NCBI GenBank assembly: GCA_016865895.1
Contig: VGNY01000003.1
Coordinates: forward strand, 1-49,120
Reading direction: 5' to 3'
DNA: 49,120 nt
Source: Chloroflexota bacterium
Lineage (GTDB): Bacteria; Chloroflexota; Dehalococcoidia; GIF9; UBA5629
Positions 25,469 to 34,188 of this stretch are shown one piece after another. A model generated the notes under the pieces. That model searched no databases. It had not been told where the DNA came from and worked only from the letters and a program-made list of their open reading frames with translations. Position 1 is the first letter of the stretch. The number at the start of each line of letters is the position of its first letter. The translations under genes and the position numbers were made by a program.

Positions 25469-25497
25469 GGCAGGCCCCCGCCAAGCGGGGGTCTGCC
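25469..25497 (-). promoter_or_regulatory. Stem-loop between livK and livF
   Basis: On the coding strand GGCAGACCCCCGC, loop TTG, then GCGGGGGCCTGCC forms a stem of 7 plus 5 GC-rich pairs with one A-C mismatch. No U-run follows, so it is unlikely to be a full intrinsic terminator. It sits just past the binding-protein stop codon. Such stems often protect the upstream mRNA and raise the level of the abundant binding protein. Confidence 0.65.
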
Positions 25498-25509
25498 AAA
25501 TCTCTACTC

Positions 25510-26784
25510 TTACTTCTTGTATTCGGCTGGCCTCAAATCGGGACAGGTGACCCAATCGGTAACCGGCAGCAGCTTGCCTTCCTGAACATTGAAGATACGA
25601 GTTTCCCTCGGCTCTGGCTTATCCGCAGCATATGTGTATTTGGTCAAGCCCAGAGGGCTATACTCCTTCAGTTTGATGAACTGATTCTTCAGCGCCGCAC
25701 CATCAAGCTTATCCCAGCCAACTTCCCTAGCCGCTTTTTCCACACAATAACAAACAGTATAGATCTGACCCCACACGGCAAGGTAACCCATCACCCTCTC
25801 TTTCGGCGCTCTATTATTTTTATCGGCAGTAGCAATGGCTAAGGCAACACCCTCAACATCAGGCATTGACCAGGATGCATAGCTGCGTGGGCCAACCACC
25901 CCATCAGCAAGCGCACCTGCCAACATGACAGCAGACTCATCCATACCCCACGGACCACTAGCACGATGAACCTTGCCCGGGGTAGTATCATAAAGGTCTT
26001 GATTCAACATACCTAAAGCCGCAGCGCTCTTATGAATTACTCCCGGGCCATGAGCTAGCGTATTGTCATACACCCAGTTAGCCCCTGCGGCCTTTATCGC
26101 CGTCATCTGGGTAGACACATCCAGGTCCCTTAAACCAAAAACACCTTCATATACAATCTCGACACCTTTGTTTTGCGCATAGTTCCGTGTTTCTTCAACC
26201 ATTATCGCCTTGCCATAAGGATTGTCCCAGGTGAGTATAGCCAATTTTACCTTCTGCCCTGTCTTCTTAGCCCAGACATCAGCCAACCAATCAATAGTAG
26301 CGCCCATGGAATCTGAATATCCCGGGATGGTAGAAAATTCATTCCCTACAGGATAAAGGGACTTAACTCCTGGGCTGTTACTGAAGCAAAATATATTATC
26401 TTCTACAAAGCGCTCCTTCAGCGCTTCAGCCTCGGCTGAGCCATAAATGAGCGTTACGACAGGATAGGGCTTCGATTCCTTGAATGCAGCATAAGCCGCC
26501 AATGCGGCATCTAGCTTGCCCCCAGTGTCTCGAAACATGTGGTCCACGGGGACTCCGTCAATTCCACCCCGTTCTGCGTTGAACCAAGCTACGAAATCAG
26601 TAAAGCCGGTCACCAGAGGTGCCGTAATCCCTGCATAAGGCCCACTCAAGTCACCAAAATGATGAATAATGAACTTGTCCGGCTTAGCTACCGGTGGCGG
26701 TGCCGGCTTAGCACAGCCAAGAACCGGCGTCAACATCAACGCCACTATTACCAGCGCTATTGTACTAATGTTTCTCTTGGTCAA
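25510..26784 (-). CDS. Lipoprotein substrate-binding protein, operon 1
   Basis: Periplasmic-type (family 1) binding protein of the branched-chain amino acid transporter class, about 424 residues. I chose the TTG at 26784, which lies 6 bases after AGGAGG; the TTG at 26805 would read through that ribosome site. The lead peptide ends in a lipobox (LTPVLGC) and a proline-rich tether KPAPPPVAKPD. The mature part shows FGDLSGPYAGITAPLV and WLADVWAKKTGQKVKLAILT. The neighbours are CoA ligases, so the ligand may be an organic acid rather than an amino acid. Confidence 0.88.
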   Translation of the reverse strand: MTKRNISTIALVIVALMLTPVLGCAKPAPPPVAKPDKFIIHHFGDLSGPYAGITAPLVTGFTDFVAWFNAERGGIDGVPVDHMFRDTGGKLDAALAAYAAFKESKPYPVVTLIYGSAEAEALKERFVEDNIFCFSNSPGVKSLYPVGNEFSTIPGYSDSMGATIDWLADVWAKKTGQKVKLAILTWDNPYGKAIMVEETRNYAQNKGVEIVYEGVFGLRDLDVSTQMTAIKAAGANWVYDNTLAHGPGVIHKSAAALGMLNQDLYDTTPGKVHRASGPWGMDESAVMLAGALADGVVGPRSYASWSMPDVEGVALAIATADKNNRAPKERVMGYLAVWGQIYTVCYCVEKAAREVGWDKLDGAALKNQFIKLKEYSPLGLTKYTYAADKPEPRETRIFNVQEGKLLPVTDWVTCPDLRPAEYKK

Positions 26785-26855
26785 ATCACACCTCCTTTTC
26801 GCCAAGACTAAAAACTCCTCGCTACTGTTTTTAATTACCTGCTATTCTCACCCCC

Positions 26856-27917
26856 TCAATAAGCAAAGGGACGCAGCCGATAGGATGTCTTGAATATCTC
26901 CCATCTGTGGGCTAACCCTCTTGGCTCAAAGATTATAAACAGCATGATGACTAAACCGTAAACTATCGGGCCAAGAGCTGCCTGAAGAAAGGCTCCCCAA
27001 GCCACAAAAATCCCCGATAGCCACATCCCTAATACCTTGGTCAATTCGTCAAGAATGCGTAAGAACGCAACACCAAAAACAGCCCCAGCCGTGCTACCCA
27101 TGCCTCCCACAATCATCATCCCCACATACCATATTGAATCCATCAAGGTGAAGTGGTCAGGATTTATGGCCCGCATCCAGTGCGCCCAGAGACAACCAGC
27201 AACACCAGCATACACCGAGCAAATGAAAAAGGCAAGCAGCTTATACCGAAAAACATTAACCCCCTGTACCTCAGCCGCTAGGTCATTATCCCTGATGGCG
27301 ATGAAGGCCCTGCCCACTCCCGTTCTAACCAGGTTTTTGGCAAAGAAAGTCATCAACACTGCTATGGGGATGATTATGTAAAACATACTTTGAGCCGATG
27401 TGCAAGCAAAATCACCTATTCTTGGTGCTGACACTCTCATGCTATGTACTCCGCCAGTAATACCCTCCAGAGGATTGCTTATTAGAGCCGGAATTATGAA
27501 CTGAGCTGCTAATGTCGCCATAGCCAGGTAGAAGCCTTTAACCCTCAACGAGGGCAGACCGAAAATCAATCCGATTATACCGGCACTAAGGGCTGCGCAA
27601 GGCAAAGCTGCCCAAAATGACCAACCCAGCTTCGCAGTTAGTATGCCCGAGGTGTAAGCTCCCACTGCCATGAACGCTGCCTGTCCCAGCGAAATCTGGC
27701 CACAATACCCGGTAAGTATGTTAAGTCCATGGACCGCAATCAAGCTAATGCCAATAAAATTGAGTAAGTTCAGCCAGCGGCCGCTGAGGAATAGCGGTAG
27801 ACTAAACAGGAAAACAAGTCCAATTACCAGTATTATCCACTGCAGACGGGTACGGACAATCGCCATATCTTTGGCGTAACTTTCATCATAAGTACCACAG
27901 GGACGAGCTACCGCCAT
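26856..27917 (-). CDS. livM: ABC transporter permease LivM, operon 1
   Basis: A 353-residue integral membrane protein with about nine hydrophobic helices (for example WIILVIGLVFLFSLPLFLSG). Family marks are LTGYCGQISLGQAAFMAVGA and RAFIAIRDNDLAAEVQGVNV followed by FKLLAFF-like YKLLAFFICSVYAG and IVGGMGSTAGAVFGVAF. It starts 2 bases after livH with AAGGA upstream of the ATG. It forms the channel with LivH. Confidence 0.92.
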   Translation of the reverse strand: MAVARPCGTYDESYAKDMAIVRTRLQWIILVIGLVFLFSLPLFLSGRWLNLLNFIGISLIAVHGLNILTGYCGQISLGQAAFMAVGAYTSGILTAKLGWSFWAALPCAALSAGIIGLIFGLPSLRVKGFYLAMATLAAQFIIPALISNPLEGITGGVHSMRVSAPRIGDFACTSAQSMFYIIIPIAVLMTFFAKNLVRTGVGRAFIAIRDNDLAAEVQGVNVFRYKLLAFFICSVYAGVAGCLWAHWMRAINPDHFTLMDSIWYVGMMIVGGMGSTAGAVFGVAFLRILDELTKVLGMWLSGIFVAWGAFLQAALGPIVYGLVIMLFIIFEPRGLAHRWEIFKTSYRLRPFAY

Positions 27918-27919
27918 TA

Positions 27920-28792
27920 CTATATCCTTTCTATCCTCTTAAGCCCAAAAAGCCCCTCAGGGCGGATAATCAACACCACAAGCAGGATAATATAAGGTGT
28001 TATCTCCATCATCCACGTTGCAACTAAACCCCCAGCCAGGTTCTCCAGCACCCCCACCGTCAGCCCACCAATCAAGGCACCACCAATAGAATCCAGCCCA
28101 CCGAACAATACCGCTGGAAAAGCCTTGAGACCAATTAGAGCCAAAAATTGACTTACGCCGAGTCGATACCCAAGAAGCATGCCGCCCACGGCAGCTACCA
28201 CCCCACACAACGCCCAGCTCATGCTGAAAATGGTCCTGACATTTATCCCCCGTGCCTGAGCCACTTGATGGCTTTCAGCAGTGGCCCGCATAGCCAATCC
28301 CATCCGCGTCCGCTGATAGAACAAAAACAACAGAACAAAAAGAGCCATAGCCAAAAAGAATGACCACAACAGGTCATGAGAAAATACTATACCGCCAATA
28401 GATACTGGAGCTCCAGGTAAGAACTCGGGCAGCCTATGCTGATAAGCGCCCCAGATGCCCATTGCTACCCCATTTAAGAAATAAACTAAAGCCAGGGTTA
28501 CCAACACCGCGCTCAACAGTGGCTGACCGATGAGTGGCCGCAGTGTAAATCTCTCTATCAGCAGCCCCAAAGCAATACTGCCTACCAAACTGACCACTAG
28601 GCTAATCCATACAGGCAAGCCAAATTGCTCCATAGACATCCAGAAGAAAAAGGCGCCAAACATCATCATCTGCCCTATGGCGAAGTTGAAAACGCTGGTG
28701 GACTTGTAAACCAACACTATCCCAAGTGCAATAAGTGCGTATACACCGCCCACCATCAATCCGTTAGCTGTATACTGAAGTACTGCTTCCAT
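27920..28792 (-). CDS. livH: ABC transporter permease LivH, operon 1
   Basis: A 290-residue permease with eight or so membrane helices. The family block VYALIALGIVLVYKSTSVFN then FAIGQMMMFGAFFFW opens the protein; MRATAESHQVAQARGINVRT and FGGLDSIGGALIGGLTVGVL are conserved. It lies 5 bases after the acyl-CoA ligase stop and is intact, unlike the livH of the second operon. Confidence 0.92.
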   Translation of the reverse strand: MEAVLQYTANGLMVGGVYALIALGIVLVYKSTSVFNFAIGQMMMFGAFFFWMSMEQFGLPVWISLVVSLVGSIALGLLIERFTLRPLIGQPLLSAVLVTLALVYFLNGVAMGIWGAYQHRLPEFLPGAPVSIGGIVFSHDLLWSFFLAMALFVLLFLFYQRTRMGLAMRATAESHQVAQARGINVRTIFSMSWALCGVVAAVGGMLLGYRLGVSQFLALIGLKAFPAVLFGGLDSIGGALIGGLTVGVLENLAGGLVATWMMEITPYIILLVVLIIRPEGLFGLKRIERI

Positions 28793-28797
28793 CGTCT

Positions 28798-30693
28798 TTA
28801 ATCCACCGAGTTAATTTTGATAGCCGTCGTTATAGTACCCTTCCTGCCATCACGATAGGTAATCGGTGCCTCCACAGCCATCTCGCTGGCTCCGCTGTAC
28901 AACGCGTCTATAAGTTCCTTGTAACGCTCCTCAACAAAAGTTCGCTTTATCTTCCGTGTCCTGGTCAGTTCCGCTTCATCAGCATCAAACTCACGATGCA
29001 AGTTAGCAAATTTCTTTATCCTCGCCCACTCTGGCAGGTTCTTATTTATCCTTTCAATGTCCTTACGAATAAGCTCAATTACTTCCGGCTTCTGAGATAA
29101 ATCAGTAAATGTAGTGTACGGTATACGCCTGGCTTCAGCCCAACGACCAACATTATCTAATTCTATGTTTATTATGCAGACAACATAATCCTTGTCCCCA
29201 CCGCCAATAGTCAATACATCCTTTATATACGGACTGAACCTCAACCTGATTTCAGCATACTGCGGTGAGAACTTACGCCCACCACTCAACTCCCGCAAGT
29301 CATTCATCCTGTCCATGACGATAAGATGTCCATCATCGGTGATATGACCAAAGTCACCGGTATAATACCAGCCATTCTTGAGTTTCTCCGCAGTAGCCTC
29401 AGGGCTCTTATAATAGCCGGAGAATAAGTTTTCGCCTTTGACTATTATCTCCCCATCATCAGATAGCCTGATTTCAACCCCTGGCATTACAGGGCCCGAT
29501 GTTTCTGGTCTCACATCATCGTCTCTGTGAAGGGTGGCAAGACCGCCCTCAGAACTGCCATAAAGCTGCTTGATGTTGACGCCAATGGCCCGAAAGAAAC
29601 GGATGACATCAGGGCTGATGGGCGCTGCTGCCGTATAAGCCATCCTAATTTTGGATAATCCCACTTTGTCTTTAAGGTCCCTAAATACCATCCAATGAGC
29701 CAGAAAATGCAGAAGGCGCCAAAATAAACCCGGCTTCTTCCTAGCCACCTGAATATCGGTGTACTTGTAGCCCACGGGCAAAAACAGATGATATAAGAAC
29801 CTGTTAAAAGGCGTGGTATCAATTATCTTAGCCTGTATTAGACGATTTACGCTCTCCCAATTACGCGGTCCCCAAAAAAGGACCTGAGCACCAATTTCCC
29901 TGATGTTCTCCTGTACGGTTTCAGGCTCCTCAGGAAAACTGACTTCCATACCAGAAACCAGCGACCCAGCAATACCCAAACCCTGCTCTGTAATCCAGGC
30001 TGGCGGCAAGAACGAAACATACTGCTCATCCTCACGCCATCTGTCCACATTCCACCAAGCTTCACCTGCCTGAATTGCGGCACTATGTCTCAACATCGCA
30101 CCCTTAGGCAAGCCAGTCGTGCCTGAGGTATAGCAAAAAACAGCTACATCTTCCCCACTGCCCCGCTCTAAGTTCGCCTCGAACAAACCTGGGTGAAGTT
30201 TCTCGTATTCTTTACCCAGATGGATAACTTCATCAAAACTCATTAAAATAGGGTCATCGTAGTTCCATACCCCTTTAGGGTCCCAGTAGATGACCTTCTT
30301 AAGCAATGGAAGTTCATCCTTGATCTGAAGTAGCTTGTCCACCTGCTCCTGGTCATGGGCTATCACAATCTTAGAATCAGAATGTTCAACAAAATACTTG
30401 ACCTCAACAGGCATACAATCGGTAAATACGCCAACCACAACTCCACCAGCTGCTTGAGTCGCCAGCTCTGCCCAATACCACTCTGGCTTATTCTCACCCA
30501 AAATCGATACCTTGTCTCCTCGCTCCAATCCCAGGCTTATCAAGCCCAGAGAGAAGTACTTAACCTTCTCGTAATAGTCTTTCCAAGTATAAATCTGCCA
30601 AATGCCGAACTCCTTGACCCTCATGGCAACCTTCTTGTCGCCATACTTGTCATAGTTTTGCTTCAACAGTTTGGGTAAAGTAGGCGCTACCAC
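28798..30693 (-). CDS. AMP-forming long-chain-type acyl-CoA synthetase
   Basis: A 631-residue ANL-family ligase. ATP/AMP motif CYTSGTTGLPKGAML, motif LYGSSEGG, GWYYTGDFGHITDDGHLIVM and the C-terminal hinge DRMNDLRELSGGRKFSPQYAE are present. It starts at GTG 30693 with GGAGG upstream. It lies within the ABC operon, between livG and livH, so it probably activates the imported acid to its CoA ester as it enters (vectorial activation). Chain-length preference cannot be read from sequence. Confidence 0.92.
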   Translation of the reverse strand: MVAPTLPKLLKQNYDKYGDKKVAMRVKEFGIWQIYTWKDYYEKVKYFSLGLISLGLERGDKVSILGENKPEWYWAELATQAAGGVVVGVFTDCMPVEVKYFVEHSDSKIVIAHDQEQVDKLLQIKDELPLLKKVIYWDPKGVWNYDDPILMSFDEVIHLGKEYEKLHPGLFEANLERGSGEDVAVFCYTSGTTGLPKGAMLRHSAAIQAGEAWWNVDRWREDEQYVSFLPPAWITEQGLGIAGSLVSGMEVSFPEEPETVQENIREIGAQVLFWGPRNWESVNRLIQAKIIDTTPFNRFLYHLFLPVGYKYTDIQVARKKPGLFWRLLHFLAHWMVFRDLKDKVGLSKIRMAYTAAAPISPDVIRFFRAIGVNIKQLYGSSEGGLATLHRDDDVRPETSGPVMPGVEIRLSDDGEIIVKGENLFSGYYKSPEATAEKLKNGWYYTGDFGHITDDGHLIVMDRMNDLRELSGGRKFSPQYAEIRLRFSPYIKDVLTIGGGDKDYVVCIINIELDNVGRWAEARRIPYTTFTDLSQKPEVIELIRKDIERINKNLPEWARIKKFANLHREFDADEAELTRTRKIKRTFVEERYKELIDALYSGASEMAVEAPITYRDGRKGTITTAIKINSVD

Positions 30694-30706
30694 CTATCCC
30701 TCCACG

Positions 30707-31567
30707 TTACTCTTCTTCTCCCAAATATGCCTTAATTACTGCAGCATCAGCCTTGATTTTATCAGGCGTGCCCTCAGCAATCTTCTTGCCAAAATCTAGA
30801 ACCACAATTCTGTCAGCAATATCCATAACCACGCCCATATCATGCTCCACCAAAATTATGGATTTGACGCCATCCCTCAACACCGGTGTATCTGGATATG
30901 TTTCACCCTGCCCTTCAAAAATATCAATAATGAATCGAGCCATATCTTCTTTCTCCTCAACATTCATTCCCGCCATTGGCTCATCTAAAAGCAAAAGCTT
31001 TGGCTCCAACGCCAAAGCTCTACCTAAGTCAACACGCTTCCTCTGCCCATAAGGAAGAGACCCTACTACCTTCTTCCTTATCGGCTCCATCTCTAGAAAA
31101 TCAATAATATCCTCCACTACACGCCGATGCTTAATCTCTTTGTTGTGTTCCCAACCAAAGTAGATAGCTCCAGTTACGAAATTCGGTTTCAAATGAACAT
31201 GCCTTGCTGCCATTAGGTTGTCCAACGTGGTCAGCCCGGTATAAAGCTGTATGTTCTGAAAAGTCCGCGAAATGCCTAGCTTGGCAATCTTGTAAGATGG
31301 GAGTCGCGTGATTGTCTGGCCATCGAAATTAATAACGCCCCTGTCTGCACGATAGAAACCATTTATACAATTGAGCAGGCACGTCTTTCCAGCCCCGTTA
31401 GGTCCGATGATAGCGAGTATCTCCCCCTCTCTTACCTCAACATTAACCTCTGAAAGCGCTTCCAAACCGCCAAAGCTGAGAAATAGGTCCCGAACCTGTA
31501 ATTTTACCCCTGCTTTCCCCGTGATAGCCAATGCCGACCCCTCGCTTCCAAAACCATCAATAACCAT
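30707..31567 (-). CDS. livG: Branched-chain-type ABC transporter ATPase LivG, operon 1
   Basis: A 286-residue ABC ATPase. Walker A IIGPNGAGKTCLLNCINGFY, LivG-specific GISRTFQNIQLYTGLTTLDN, a signature changed to LPYGQRKRVDLGRAL, Walker B LLLLDEPMAGMN and IILVEHDMGVVMDIADR. It is the first gene of operon 1. Its start ATG lies only 6 bases after a strong -10 element, so the mRNA is probably leaderless. Confidence 0.93.
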   Translation of the reverse strand: MVIDGFGSEGSALAITGKAGVKLQVRDLFLSFGGLEALSEVNVEVREGEILAIIGPNGAGKTCLLNCINGFYRADRGVINFDGQTITRLPSYKIAKLGISRTFQNIQLYTGLTTLDNLMAARHVHLKPNFVTGAIYFGWEHNKEIKHRRVVEDIIDFLEMEPIRKKVVGSLPYGQRKRVDLGRALALEPKLLLLDEPMAGMNVEEKEDMARFIIDIFEGQGETYPDTPVLRDGVKSIILVEHDMGVVMDIADRIVVLDFGKKIAEGTPDKIKADAAVIKAYLGEEE

Positions 31568-31573
31568 CTACAG

Positions 31574-31601
31574 ATTATAACACCAACATGAACTTTGTCA
31601 A
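31574..31601 (-). promoter_or_regulatory. Strong predicted promoter of the ABC/CoA-ligase operon
   Basis: On the minus strand a consensus TTGACA (31601-31596), a 16-base spacer and a consensus TATAAT (31579-31574) with extended TG. Transcription would begin at or next to the livG ATG at 31567, leaving no ribosome-binding site. Confidence 0.75.
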
Positions 31602-31668
31602 TCAGTCAAAGTACCTATCTAACTGACCAAAGCAAGCAAAGAAACACATGCTTCAACAGAAATTGGAC

Positions 31669-31697
31669 TTGATTGATGAGCAATAAAAAGCTATAGT
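31669..31697 (+). promoter_or_regulatory. Predicted promoter of the lacD-pyk-pfkB operon
   Basis: TTGATT at 31669-31674, 17 bases, TATAGT at 31692-31697. An ATG at 31704 falls at the expected transcript start; the family-consistent start is 31734. This promoter diverges from the livG promoter, with about 70 bases between the two -35 boxes. Confidence 0.6.
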
Positions 31698-31733
31698 CTT
31701 AACATGGAGGTTTCCCGAAGGGAAGGGTGTGAA

Positions 31734-32732
31734 ATGACAAAACTGAGCGTTGGCAAAATCAGGGGTTTACAGCAGATTTCGACGCCTGAAGGAGTCTTCA
31801 CAATGTGCGCCATGGACCATAGAGGCTCCCTCAAGGCTATGATTGAAAAGGAGCAACTTGATGACAATGTTGACTACCAAGAATTGGTAGAACATAAGCT
31901 GGAGCTGTGCTCTACATTAGCTCCCCATGTTAGTGCAGTCCTGCTGGACCCCAACTATGGCGCTGCGCAGTGCATCACCGGAGGAGTTCTTCCCGGATAC
32001 ACTGGTTTGCTCATCAGCATCGAGGCTACTGGCTACGAAAGTGACCCCCAAGGACGAATAACCACCTTGCTCGACGGCTGGAGTGTAGAAAAAATCAAAC
32101 GGATGGGTGGCTCAGCAGTAAAAATTCTGGTCTACTATCGCCCCGATTTGGCAGAGGTCGCCAGTAAACAGTTAAAAACAATACAGATGGTAGCAAAAGA
32201 TTGCCTGCAGTACGACATACCTTTTCTCGTTGAACCCAAAACCTACGCCACAGAAGGAGAAGACACTAAATCATCGCATTTTTCTACCCGTAAACCAAGC
32301 CTGGTAATCGAAACCGCCCGGCAGGTCACATCATTGCCAATTGATGTTCTTAAAGCAGAGTTTCCCGCCGACATAGAGTACGAAACAAATAGAGAAAAAC
32401 TTCTACAGTTCTGTCAACAATTAAATGAGGCTTCACAAGTGCCTTGGGTCATCCTAAGCGCTGGCGTAGACTATGAAACATTTCGTGAAGAAGTCAAAAT
32501 TGCCTGCAGGGCTGGTGCTTCTGGATTCCTCGGCGGCCGGGCTATCTGGCAAGAAGCCATACATTTTGCGGATAAAAAGGAGCGAGTGAAATTCTTGTCG
32601 ACTACCGTAGCTGACAGGTTAAAAGAACTGGCCGAGATAGCCGCAAAATATGCAGTTCCTTGGTACCGCAAATTTGGCATTGAAGCTAACAATTTAACTG
32701 TCATTCAGGAAAATTGGTATAGGAGCTACTAA
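31734..32732 (+). CDS. lacD: LacD-type tagatose/fructose-bisphosphate aldolase
   Basis: Class I aldolase of the LacD family (332 residues from ATG 31734, which gives the usual MTKLSVGKIRGLQ start; an ATG at 31704 would add ten residues). CAMDHRGSLKAMI, LLDPNYGAAQ, FLVEPKTYATEGE and LPIDVLKAEFPAD (likely Schiff-base Lys) fit the family. It cleaves tagatose-1,6- or fructose-1,6-bisphosphate to triose phosphates. Because pyk and pfkB follow, it may serve as the glycolytic aldolase in this organism. Confidence 0.88.
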   Translation: MTKLSVGKIRGLQQISTPEGVFTMCAMDHRGSLKAMIEKEQLDDNVDYQELVEHKLELCSTLAPHVSAVLLDPNYGAAQCITGGVLPGYTGLLISIEATGYESDPQGRITTLLDGWSVEKIKRMGGSAVKILVYYRPDLAEVASKQLKTIQMVAKDCLQYDIPFLVEPKTYATEGEDTKSSHFSTRKPSLVIETARQVTSLPIDVLKAEFPADIEYETNREKLLQFCQQLNEASQVPWVILSAGVDYETFREEVKIACRAGASGFLGGRAIWQEAIHFADKKERVKFLSTTVADRLKELAEIAAKYAVPWYRKFGIEANNLTVIQENWYRSY

Positions 32733-32745
32733 AATAGCAAATAAG

Positions 32746-34188
32746 ATGTCTGTAAAGATTCTACGCAACCCTCCCCGAAGGACGAAAATAGTCTGCACTA
32801 TTGGTCCGAGTACCTGCTCAGCATCGGTGATGAAAGAGCTACTCAACGCTGGCATGGATGTAGCTAGAATCAACTTCTCCCATGGCACCCATAAGGAGCA
32901 CGCCAGCTATATAAAAATTCTCCGCCAGATAGCTAAACAAGCTGGCTTACCACTAGCCATAATGCAAGACCTACCCGGGCCAAAAAATAGAACGGGAAAA
33001 CTTAAAAAAGGCACCGTTGAACTCAAAGAAAATTCGAGTTTTGTCCTCACCACAAGGGAAACACTAGGAGATGAACGCAAAGTATCAGTAGGTTTGCCTG
33101 GCTTGCCACAAAGCGTCAAACCCGGAGATATGATATTCCTTGATGATGGCACTATAAAGCTAAAGGTAACATCTACCAGCAAAACCGAGGTTGATTGCCA
33201 GGTGGTAGCCGGTGGTAGCCTTGGAGAGGAAAAAGGTATCAATATACCCGGCATGAAGTGGAGTGCCCCCACAATCACAGACGAGGACTGGAATCATTTG
33301 CTTTTCGGTCTGAAACATAATATAGATTTCATAGCTTTATCTTTTATTAAAGAAGCCGACGATGTTCTGAAAGTAAAAAATTTCCTACAAAAGAAGAAGA
33401 AGGCCCCAGCGATTATAGCCAAGATCGAGAGGCGGGAAGCTCTGGACAACCTTGGAGAAATACTAGCGGTAGCCGATGGTGCCATGGTTGCCCGCGGCGA
33501 CCTGGGTATCGAAATTCCAATACAAAGAGTGCCTGTAGTTCAAAAGGAAATCATTCACAAGTGCAACCATTTGGGGAAGCCGGTTATTGTAGCTACTCAA
33601 ATGCTGGAGTCGATGGTGAATACACCCCACCCCACTCGAGCTGAGGTCACTGACGTAGCCAACGCCATTTTTGATGGTGCCGATGCTGTCATGCTGTCAG
33701 AAGAAACCGCCATCGGCAACTACCCGGTAGAAGCTGTATCAATGATGACTCAAATTGCCATGGAAGCGGAGACAGCCCTACCCTACGAAGAGATTTTGGC
33801 AAACAAGGGTAAAGACCTCCAACCTCAAACCGATGATGCCATCAGCTACGCAGCTTGTCATACTGCCCACCAACTAAGAGCATCTGCCATCATAGCCTTT
33901 ACTTCTTCAGGCAGTACTGCCAGACGTGTTTCCAAGTATCGCCCCAAGGTACCGATTCTTGCTATCACCCCCAACCAGACAACACAGAGACAATTATCAC
34001 TATCTTGGGGAATACAAGCCTTTCAAATACCCGAGCCTTCAACTATAGCCGCGCTATTCTCACGAGGAGCTAGAGTCGCCAAGCGAACCGGGTTAGCCCA
34101 CGAAGATGACTTGGTTGTTATCACCGGCGGTGTACCTATCGGTATCTCCGGCAGTACCAACCTATTAAAAGTGGAGACAGTCAAATGA
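32746..34188 (+). CDS. pyk: Pyruvate kinase
   Basis: A 480-residue glycolytic enzyme making ATP and pyruvate from phosphoenolpyruvate. The visible marks are RTKIVCTIGPSTCS, ARINFSHGTHKEH, the catalytic block IIAKIERREALDNLGEIL, the signature GAMVARGDLGIEIPIQRVPV and ATQMLESMVNTPHPTRAEVT. The C-terminal domain is standard length without the extra PEP-utiliser-like domain. The gene lies 13 bases after lacD, and its stop overlaps the next start (ATGA). Confidence 0.96.
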   Translation: MSVKILRNPPRRTKIVCTIGPSTCSASVMKELLNAGMDVARINFSHGTHKEHASYIKILRQIAKQAGLPLAIMQDLPGPKNRTGKLKKGTVELKENSSFVLTTRETLGDERKVSVGLPGLPQSVKPGDMIFLDDGTIKLKVTSTSKTEVDCQVVAGGSLGEEKGINIPGMKWSAPTITDEDWNHLLFGLKHNIDFIALSFIKEADDVLKVKNFLQKKKKAPAIIAKIERREALDNLGEILAVADGAMVARGDLGIEIPIQRVPVVQKEIIHKCNHLGKPVIVATQMLESMVNTPHPTRAEVTDVANAIFDGADAVMLSEETAIGNYPVEAVSMMTQIAMEAETALPYEEILANKGKDLQPQTDDAISYAACHTAHQLRASAIIAFTSSGSTARRVSKYRPKVPILAITPNQTTQRQLSLSWGIQAFQIPEPSTIAALFSRGARVAKRTGLAHEDDLVVITGGVPIGISGSTNLLKVETVK

